Assembly (NCBI GenBank): GCA_963717375.1
Contig: OY970329.1
Span: 992,001-1,056,000, forward strand
DNA: 64,000 nucleotides
Source of the DNA: VRUE01 sp963717375
Lineage (GTDB): Bacteria > Actinomycetota > Thermoleophilia > Solirubrobacterales > 70-9
Direction: 5' to 3'
Positions within the stretch are counted from its first letter, which is position 1; every line of letters starts with the position of its first letter. Positions 58,401-64,000 of this stretch are shown here, piece after piece. The notes under the pieces are model-generated. The model was not told where the DNA came from, searched no databases, and saw only the letters and a program-made list of their open reading frames with translations. A program made the translations under genes and the position numbers.

Positions 58401-59867
58401 TTACGCGGAATTGCTCGTCGGGTCCGCCCAACCCCTCGATCTCTGCAGGGCCCGGCGCCACTCGCCAAGCAGCTGCTCGCGCTCGTCGCCGCCCATCGCC
58501 GGCTCGTAGCGCGCCGCCTCGCGCCACATCTCCCCCACTTGTCCCAGTGTCCAGCGATTGGTCGCGATCCCGGCCAGGTAAGCGGCGCCCAACGCGGTCG
58601 TCTCGGCGATCTCGGGCACGACGACCTCGGCGCCGAGCACGTCGGCCTGGAACTGCATCAGCCAACCGTTGGCGACGGCGCCACCGTCGGCCTTGAGCAC
58701 CGCGAGCCGCTCGCCCGAGGCCTCCTCCTGCGCCCGCACGGCGTCAACCGTTTGGTAGGCGATCGCCTCCAGCGCCGCTCGCGCCAGGTGGGCGCGGCCG
58801 CTGCCGCGAGTGAGGCCGACGATCGTGCCGCGCGCGTAAGGGTCCCAATGGGGGGAGCCGAGGCCGGTCAGCGCCGGCACGAAGTAGACACCGTCGTTGC
58901 CGTCCAGGGAAGCAGCCAGCGCCTCGCTCTCCTCAGCGCGCTCGATCACCCCGAGTCCATCGCGCAGCCACTGCACCGCCGCTCCGGTGACAAAGATCGA
59001 GGCCTCCAACGCGTAGGCGTCCTCGTCCTCGGTTCCGCAGGCCACAGTGGCCAGCAGGCCGTCGCCCGGGTCGGGCGCCCGCGCCCCGGTGTTGAGCAGG
59101 ACGAAGCTGCCGGTGCCGTAGGTGTTCTTAGCCGTCCCCGCCCCGTGGCAGGCCTGGCCGAAGAGGGCTGCCTGCTGGTCGCCCGCGATCCCGGCCACCG
59201 GCACCTCGCCACCGAACTCGGAGGTGATGCCGTAGACGTGGGCCGAGGGCAGCGGCTCTGGCAGCTGCGCCGGATCGACGCCGAGCAGCGCGCAGAGCTC
59301 CTCGTCCCAAGCGAGGCGGTGAATGTCGAACAGCATCGTCCGCGAGGCGTTGGTCTGGTCGGTCGCGTGGCGGCCGGTGAGCTTGAAGAGCAACCAGGAG
59401 TCGATCGTGCCGAAGACGGCGCGCTCCGCCCCCTCGACGTTGCGCAGCAGCCACTCAATCTTGGTCGCGGAGAAGTAGGGGTCGAGGACGAGGCCGGTGC
59501 GCTCACGCACCAGCGGCTCGTGACCGGCGGCGCGCAGCTCCTCGCAGCGCTCGGCCGTGCGCCGGTCCTGCCAGACCAGCGCCCGGTGGATCGGCTCGCC
59601 CGTTGCCGGGTCCCAGGCGACCACGGTCTCGCGCTGGTTGGTGATCCCGATCGCATCGAGGTCGGCGCCCTGGATCCCGGCATCGACGATCGCCTGGACC
59701 GCGATGCGACGGGTGACGTCCCAGATTTCCGCCGCGTCATGCTCCACCCAACCTGGCCGCGGGAAGTGCTGCTCGAACTCCGAGTAGGCGCGGCCGGCGA
59801 TCCGCCCCTCCCGGTCGAAGACGAGGCAGGTGCTGCCCGTCGTCCCCTGGTCGATCGCCAGGATCAG
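58401..59867 (-). CDS. glpK: glycerol kinase
   Basis: The 488-residue product is a FGGY kinase close to GlpK: ILAIDQGTTGSTCLVFDREG at the start, GITNQRETVVAWD, TDQTNASRTMLFDI, AGIAGDQQAALFGQ, KNTYGTGSFVLLNTG and YFVPALTGLGSPHWDP. It phosphorylates glycerol to glycerol-3-phosphate. No ATG or GTG fits; a CTG at 59867 overlaps the TetR stop (CTGA) and gives the family's length. Co-transcribed with the TetR gene. Confidence 0.94.
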   Translation of the reverse strand: MILAIDQGTTGSTCLVFDREGRIAGRAYSEFEQHFPRPGWVEHDAAEIWDVTRRIAVQAIVDAGIQGADLDAIGITNQRETVVAWDPATGEPIHRALVWQDRRTAERCEELRAAGHEPLVRERTGLVLDPYFSATKIEWLLRNVEGAERAVFGTIDSWLLFKLTGRHATDQTNASRTMLFDIHRLAWDEELCALLGVDPAQLPEPLPSAHVYGITSEFGGEVPVAGIAGDQQAALFGQACHGAGTAKNTYGTGSFVLLNTGARAPDPGDGLLATVACGTEDEDAYALEASIFVTGAAVQWLRDGLGVIERAEESEALAASLDGNDGVYFVPALTGLGSPHWDPYARGTIVGLTRGSGRAHLARAALEAIAYQTVDAVRAQEEASGERLAVLKADGGAVANGWLMQFQADVLGAEVVVPEIAETTALGAAYLAGIATNRWTLGQVGEMWREAARYEPAMGGDEREQLLGEWRRALQRSRGWADPTSNSA

Positions 59868-60436
59868 GGTCGCGCCCCGCGGAAGATCGTCAGCAGTCCG
59901 TCGGCAACGCCGGTGGCGCTCTCGCCCCCGGTGCCAAGGCGCCGCAACCCCATCCCGTACATCAAGGCGACGATCGTGCGGGCATGGCGGCCGGGATCGG
60001 GCACGTCGAGCGTTTCCAGGGCAGCCGCCGCGACCCCTTCGTAGGCCTCGAAGCAACGCCGCGAGGCCTCCTGCAGCTCCGGATCCCGGGCTGCCTGCAG
60101 GTGCAGCTCGATCTCGCCCAGCTGCTGGATCCGGTCGCCGGACTCCTGCACGATCCGTTCGACCTCGACCGCCACCTGCTCGATGCTGGGACGGCGACTG
60201 CGCAGATCGGCGGCGAGCGCTTCCTGGCGCGCCACCTCCTCGCCGACGAAGAGCAGCAGGCTCTCGCGCAGCAGGTCAACCTGGCTGGGGAAGTGGTAGG
60301 TGAGCGAGCCGAGGGCGACGCCTGCCGCTCCGGCCACGCGGCGGTTGGTCACAGCCGAGACCCCCTCGCGACCGATCAGCTCGACCGTCGCGCGCAGGAT
60401 GCGCTCGCGGGTATCTGGGGGCGCGACCGTGGCCAA
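59864..60436 (-). CDS. TetR family transcriptional regulator
   Basis: The 190-residue product has the TetR unit: RERILRATVELIGREGVSAV then RRVAGAAGVALGSLTYHFPS. The ligand domain follows. It is upstream of glpK in an operon and divergent from the amidase; a perfect 16-nt palindrome at 60466 lies between the two. It likely represses both. The start is TTG at 60436. Confidence 0.9.
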   Translation of the reverse strand: MATVAPPDTRERILRATVELIGREGVSAVTNRRVAGAAGVALGSLTYHFPSQVDLLRESLLLFVGEEVARQEALAADLRSRRPSIEQVAVEVERIVQESGDRIQQLGEIELHLQAARDPELQEASRRCFEAYEGVAAAALETLDVPDPGRHARTIVALMYGMGLRRLGTGGESATGVADGLLTIFRGARP

Positions 60437-60465
60437 GAAGCGCCAGACTACCCCCTTGGCCTATC

Positions 60466-60481
60466 GTTCGTTCGAACGAAC
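60466..60481. promoter_or_regulatory. TetR-type operator between tetR and amidase
   Basis: GTTCGTTCGAACGAAC is a perfect 16-nt palindrome in the 71-nt gap between the divergent TetR and amidase genes. It differs from the 14444-type sites, so it should be read by the adjacent TetR. Confidence 0.7.
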
Positions 60482-60507
60482 AACAGCGGACGGGCAAGGA
60501 GAGCGCG

Positions 60508-61950
60508 ATGTCGACAGGAACGAGTGAGGTTGCCGTAAGCACGGAGGGGCACCCCGGCGCAGCGCATTCCGCAGCCGGCCTACAGGAGCAGGTGCTGCTG
60601 CTTCAGACCGGCGAAGCCTCTTCACGGGAGCTGGTCGAAGCGGCGTTGGAGCGAGCGGAGGCGACGCAGTCGACGCTCAACGCCTTCAGGGTGATCCGCG
60701 CCGAGGAAGCCTTGGCCGAGGCCGATGAGGCGGATCGTCGCCTCCGCACCGACGAGGGTGCGCCGTTGCTCGGTGTCCCGGCCGCGATCAAGGACGACGT
60801 CCACCTCACCGACCACACCACCCCCTTTGGCTGCGGCGGTGGCACTCCGGCGGTGCGCGATGCCGAGGCGGTGAGGCGCCTGCGCGAGGCGGGCGCGATC
60901 GTGATCGGCAAGACGCACGCACCCGAGGTCGGCCTCTGGCACTTCACCGAGACGCCGCTGCACGGCGCCACCCGCAACCCCTGGAACACCGACCACACCC
61001 CCGGCGGCTCCAGCGGCGGCGCCGCAGCCGCCGTGGCCGCGGGCGTGGTCCCGGCCGCGATCGGCTCCGACGGCGCCGGATCGATCCGCATCCCCGCCGC
61101 CTGGACCGGGCTGGTCGGGCTGAAGCCGCAGCGCGGGCGCGTCTCGACCTGGCCCGACGCCGAGGCCTTCAACGGGCTCAGCTGTTACGGCCCGCTCACC
61201 CGCAGCGCCGGCGATGCCGCCCTGCTGCTCGACGCGATCCACGGCAACGTCCCCGCCGACACGCACAAGCCAAAGGCGCCGCACGAGCCCTTTTCGGACG
61301 CCGCCGCACGCGAGCCCGGCCGCTTGCGAATCGCAATCTCCTTCGCCACTCCATTCGGCGTTCCCGCCAAGGTCGACGCCGAGCACCGGGCGGCGATCGA
61401 ATCCTTCGCCGATCGGCTCGGCGACCTGGGTCACGAGATCGTCCGGACCGATCCCGACTACGGCATGGTCGGTCCCACCATCGCCATCCGCGGTGAGGCG
61501 GCCGTGGAGGATTGGCTCTGCGCCCACGGCGAAGACCGCTCGGCGCTGGAGCCGCGCACCCGCACGGCCGCCCGCATCGGCAAGGCCCTGCAGGGCGCGC
61601 CGCTCCGCTTCGCGCGTGCCGCCGAGCCAGGCCTGCGGCGCCGGATAGGCCGCGTCTTCGAGCGCTGCGACGTGGTCCTCACCCCGACCACCGCGAAGCC
61701 GCCCCCCCGCATCGGCGCCCTTGACGGTCGCGGCTACTGGAAGACCGGCAACACGGCGAGCGCCACCTGCCCCTTCGCCTTCGCCTGGAACGTCACTGGC
61801 TGGCCGGGGATCAGTGTCCCGGCCGGCTTCACCGCGAGTGGCCTTCCGATCGGCGCCCAGTTGCTCGGCCGCGAAGACGACGAGGCAACGCTGCTCTCCC
61901 TCGCCGGCTCAATCGAGCGCGCCGAAGGCGGCTGGCCCCAGCCGAACTAA
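60508..61950 (+). CDS. amidase signature family hydrolase
   Basis: The 480-residue product has the Ser-cisSer-Lys triad of the amidase signature family: Lys in GVPAAIKDDVHL, the Ser-rich HTPGGSSGGAAAAVAAG, and the nucleophile Ser in IGSDGAGSIRIPAAWTG. Such enzymes hydrolyse amides; fatty-acid amides or aromatic amides are possible. ATG at 60508 follows AAGGAGAG. It is divergent from the TetR gene. Confidence 0.9.
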   Translation: MSTGTSEVAVSTEGHPGAAHSAAGLQEQVLLLQTGEASSRELVEAALERAEATQSTLNAFRVIRAEEALAEADEADRRLRTDEGAPLLGVPAAIKDDVHLTDHTTPFGCGGGTPAVRDAEAVRRLREAGAIVIGKTHAPEVGLWHFTETPLHGATRNPWNTDHTPGGSSGGAAAAVAAGVVPAAIGSDGAGSIRIPAAWTGLVGLKPQRGRVSTWPDAEAFNGLSCYGPLTRSAGDAALLLDAIHGNVPADTHKPKAPHEPFSDAAAREPGRLRIAISFATPFGVPAKVDAEHRAAIESFADRLGDLGHEIVRTDPDYGMVGPTIAIRGEAAVEDWLCAHGEDRSALEPRTRTAARIGKALQGAPLRFARAAEPGLRRRIGRVFERCDVVLTPTTAKPPPRIGALDGRGYWKTGNTASATCPFAFAWNVTGWPGISVPAGFTASGLPIGAQLLGREDDEATLLSLAGSIERAEGGWPQPN

Positions 61951-62675
61951 GTTCCGGTGCGCCTTTTCCCCCCATTAGGGGGATAAAGCGCACTGGAAGC
62001 GCGACGGCGCCGATAGACGCGGGCGAAGTCGAGCAGTTGGCTGCCACGATGGAGGAAGCCGCGAAAGCTTCGGCCCGTGGCGCGGTGGGAAAGGTCGAGC
62101 TCGTACTCGCCGACCCGGTATCCGGCACGAACCGCGTCGACGGTCATGCCGATCTCCATCCCGTAGCCGCGGGCGAAGGGCAGCGTCGCGCGCAGGACGT
62201 CCACCCTCATTGCCCGCTGGCCGGAGATCGGTGCCTCGGCCTCGAAGCCGCAGCGGCGCCGGATCGCCCAGCGGGCGAAGCCGAGCGCGAGGCCAAAGCC
62301 GCCTCCGATGCGCTTGCCGAAAGCCGCCACCGCGAGGTCGCACTCCCCAGTTTCAATCGCCGCGACCAGTGGCGCGAGCCGCGCCGCCGAGTCGCCGAGG
62401 TCCCCGTCGCAGAGCAGGACCAGGGTGGGTGGCTCGCCGTCGCTCAGCGCCGCCTCGGCCGCGGCGCTGACGTTGCCGCCCTTGCCGTGCGAGCGGCCGC
62501 GGCTAACCACGCGGGCGCCTGCACTCATCGCCACCTCCGCGGTGCCGTCGCCGGAGGCGTCGTCGGCGACCCAGACGACCGCGGACGGCAGGGCCTCGCG
62601 CAGAGCCTTGACCGTCTCGCCGATCCGGTCGGCCTCGTTATGGGCGGCGACGATTGCCGCCAAGGAGTCGGGCAC
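61947..62675 (-). CDS. family 2 glycosyltransferase
   Basis: The 242-residue product has the GT2 start AAIVAAHNEADRIGETVKAL, the acidic WVADDASGDGTAEVA, and the metal-binding VLLCDGDLGD. There is no C-terminal membrane region, so it probably acts as a soluble or peripheral enzyme on a sugar nucleotide. The start is GTG at 62675. Its last codons include a hairpin shared with the amidase terminator. Confidence 0.85.
   Translation of the reverse strand: MPDSLAAIVAAHNEADRIGETVKALREALPSAVVWVADDASGDGTAEVAMSAGARVVSRGRSHGKGGNVSAAAEAALSDGEPPTLVLLCDGDLGDSAARLAPLVAAIETGECDLAVAAFGKRIGGGFGLALGFARWAIRRRCGFEAEAPISGQRAMRVDVLRATLPFARGYGMEIGMTVDAVRAGYRVGEYELDLSHRATGRSFRGFLHRGSQLLDFARVYRRRRASSALYPPNGGKRRTGT
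61953..61997 (+). terminator. terminator-like hairpin after the amidase gene
   Basis: A 20-bp stem with three non-Watson-Crick positions pairs 61953-61972 with 61978-61997 across a 5-nt loop. It follows the amidase stop and lies inside the last codons of the convergent glycosyltransferase gene. Confidence 0.6.
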
Positions 62676-62695
62676 GGCGGATATTGTCCCGCGCC

Positions 62696-62905
62696 ATGGA
62701 TATTGAGGCGCACATCACTGGCAGCGTGTGGAAAATCGAGGTCGCGGTCGGGGCCAAAGTCGAGGACGGTGACACGGTTGTCATCCTCGAGTCGATGAAG
62801 ATGGAGATCCCGGTCGAGGCGGAAGACGACGGCACCGTCAAGGAGATTCGCTGCGAGGAGGGCCAGTCGGTCAGTGAAGGCGACGTCCTCGTAGTGCTCG
62901 AGTGA
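62696..62905 (+). CDS. stand-alone biotinyl (BCCP-like) protein
   Basis: The 69-residue product is a single biotinyl domain: ITGSVWKIEVAVGAKVEDGD, then VVILESMKMEIPVEAEDDGT with the biotinylated lysine in ESMKMEI. It would carry CO2 for a biotin-dependent carboxylase such as the carboxyltransferase at 41331, though that is about 20 kb away. The GTG of the next gene overlaps its stop as GTGA. Confidence 0.92.
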   Translation: MDIEAHITGSVWKIEVAVGAKVEDGDTVVILESMKMEIPVEAEDDGTVKEIRCEEGQSVSEGDVLVVLE

Positions 62906-63705
62906 AAGAGCTCGCCGGCGGCAAGCTGCTCCTCGACTCGCCGGCCGAGGCGGTCGTCCGCCTTCGCATCAACAACCCCGAGCGGCGCAACGCGCTCGAC
63001 CACGAGATCCTCGACGCCCTCGCCGAGACAGTGCCGCGGCTCGACCACGGGATCGAGACGCGCTGTCTGCTGATCACCGGTGCGCCACCGGTCTTCTCCG
63101 CCGGCTACGACATCGCCTCGATCCCCTCCGAGACCTTCGAGCGCGACGCCGAGGCGCTCGTCGCCCATCCTTTCCAGGCGGCAATCGAGGCGCTCGGCAA
63201 CCATCCCTGGCCGACGGTGGCGGCGATCAACGGCCACTGCATCGGCGGCGGCCTCGAGCTGGCGGTCACCTGCGACCTGCGGGTCTGCGCCGCCGGGGCG
63301 AAGCTGGGAATGCCGCCGGTCAAGCTCGGCCTCGTCTACAGCCACACCGGCCTGCGCAAGTTCCTCGACACGGTCGGGCTCGCCCGCACCAAGGAGCTGT
63401 TCCTCACCGGGCGCAACTTCGACGCCGCTCGCGCCGCCGAGATCGGCCTCGTTCACGAGGTCGTCGCCGACGACCGACTCGAGGCCGCCGCGGTCGATTT
63501 AGCCGCCGAGATCGCTGCCAACGCCCCGCTCTCGATGCGCGGCAACAAAAGCGCGATCGACCTGCTCGCCGCGTCGCCGGTCCTCAGCGAGCAGCAGGAG
63601 GCCGGCCTGGTCGCGCTGCGCGAGTCCTGCTTCGCCTCGGAGGATTTCCGCGAGGGCATCGAGGCCTTCGCCGAGAAGCGCAAGCCCGAGTGGAAGGGTC
63701 GATGA
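62902..63705 (+). CDS. enoyl-CoA hydratase/isomerase family protein (second copy)
   Basis: The 267-residue product is a crotonase: VVRLRINNPERRNALDHEI, PPVFSAGYDIASIP and NGHCIGGGLELAVTCDLRVC. The usual catalytic glutamates are not clearly placed (MPPVKLGLVYSHTGL replaces the second), as in decarboxylase or isomerase members of the family. It ends FAEKRKPEWKGR. Coupled to the biotinyl gene upstream and the glycosylase gene downstream. Confidence 0.9.
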   Translation: MKELAGGKLLLDSPAEAVVRLRINNPERRNALDHEILDALAETVPRLDHGIETRCLLITGAPPVFSAGYDIASIPSETFERDAEALVAHPFQAAIEALGNHPWPTVAAINGHCIGGGLELAVTCDLRVCAAGAKLGMPPVKLGLVYSHTGLRKFLDTVGLARTKELFLTGRNFDAARAAEIGLVHEVVADDRLEAAAVDLAAEIAANAPLSMRGNKSAIDLLAASPVLSEQQEAGLVALRESCFASEDFREGIEAFAEKRKPEWKGR

Positions 63706-64000
63706 GCTCGACCGCCAAGCAGCTCGCCGCCACCGACCCGACGATGGCAGCGCTGATCGAGCGGGTCGGCAAGATCGACCTGAAGACGCGGCTGAAACGG
63801 CGCAGCGAGGAGCGCCCGCCCGACGCCTACGGGGCACTGCTGCGGGCGATCGTCGGCCAGCAACTCTCGACCAAGGCGGCGCGGACGATCTACGGCCGCA
63901 TCCTTGATCTCTTCGACGGCAGCACGCCGTCGCCCGAGCAGCTGCTCGAAGCCGAGGAAACCGACCTGCGTGGCGCCGGCCTCTCCGGCCGCAAGGTCGA
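63702..64000 (+). CDS. AlkA-like DNA-3-methyladenine glycosylase, N-terminal part
   Basis: The frame opens at ATG 63702, overlapping the hydratase stop as ATGA, and runs off the window after about 99 codons. It reads YGALLRAIVGQQLSTKAART and ETDLRGAGLSGRKV, the start of the HhH-GPD core as in short AlkA/Mag-type glycosylases. The catalytic Asp lies beyond the window. Confidence 0.85.
   Translation, partial: MSSTAKQLAATDPTMAALIERVGKIDLKTRLKRRSEERPPDAYGALLRAIVGQQLSTKAARTIYGRILDLFDGSTPSPEQLLEAEETDLRGAGLSGRKV

Noticed and set aside
59440..59455. GTTGCGCAGCAG match to the family II core inside glpK
   Set aside because: It is short, lies in conserved coding sequence (LLRNVEG), and has no flanking inverted arms.
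1..64000. tRNA, rRNA and CRISPR arrays
   Set aside because: Reading the intergenic stretches showed no tRNA T-loop patterns, no rRNA-like sequence and no regularly spaced direct repeats.

Overview
The window is about 64 kb of high-GC DNA, densely packed with genes on both strands. Start codons are often GTG or TTG and occasionally apparently CTG, and many neighbouring genes overlap by 4 nt (NTGA). The gene content points to an actinobacterium: an actinobacterial-type integration host factor, YrbE/Mkl-type Mce import genes, a DUF3618 / Holin-X / DUF4235 trio, DUF2510, HemQ, and a class III cyclase fused to an AAA ATPase. The overall flavour suggests Thermoleophilia (Solirubrobacterales-like), but this is inferred from family content, not from a marker gene. 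I saw no rRNA, tRNA, CRISPR array, transposase or phage module.

Layout. 1-5.9 kb: a truncated PAS protein, an AlkA-like DNA glycosylase, a divergent pair (GNAT-type acyltransferase and serine-palmitoyltransferase-like PLP enzyme), mIHF and two small proteins. 5.9-12.4 kb: a minus-strand operon YrbE-YrbE-ABC ATPase-MMPL-thioredoxin-like-B3/B4. 12.5-20 kb: a lipoprotein, a PQQ sugar dehydrogenase, an aldehyde dehydrogenase, metH, then the only long non-coding stretch. 20-29 kb: a tandem winged-helix regulator, a HemQ / PAS-CxxC / ferredoxin reductase block, a polytopic phosphatase-like membrane protein, a glycosyltransferase fused to a flippase-like membrane domain, and a Cys-rich secreted protein. 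29-34.4 kb: DegV and an Fe-S block (A-type carrier convergent with CGFS glutaredoxin and BolA), downstream of small membrane genes, a TetR and a nitrilase. 34-39 kb: a cyclase/AAA/TPR protein, an epimerase and a MerR. 39-49 kb: an acyl-CoA catabolic block (CaiB, BKACE, carboxyltransferase, enoyl-CoA hydratase, two acyl-CoA dehydrogenases) with Abi-alpha and DUF445 genes. 49-53 kb: small DUF membrane proteins with a visible segmental duplication. 53-64 kb: methyltransferase, SDRs, F420-type nitroreductase, MBL hydrolase, PlsC, GlpK with TetR, amidase, GT2, a stand-alone biotinyl protein, a second enoyl-CoA hydratase and a second AlkA-like glycosylase cut by the window end.

The most unusual feature is not a protein. 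At several places a short cassette (about 27-81 nt) sits inside a long, perfect or near-perfect inverted repeat whose arms differ from locus to locus. Two cassette families occur twice each: 1764-1885 with 24254-24369, and 16078-16181 with 55754-55852. Their cores are clearly related although the arms are not. Further single examples lie inside the MMPL coding sequence (8397-8521, in frame) and between caiB and merR (39174-39222). An uninterrupted palindrome with similar arms is at 22965-22992. This looks like a family of small elements tied to hairpins, and I do not recognise it.

A second regulatory theme is a shared TetR-type operator (consensus about YYGRCTGRCCAGYCAA) upstream of the aldehyde dehydrogenase, the nitrilase-TetR operon and an SDR gene. 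This suggests a small fatty-acid or aldehyde-metabolism regulon.
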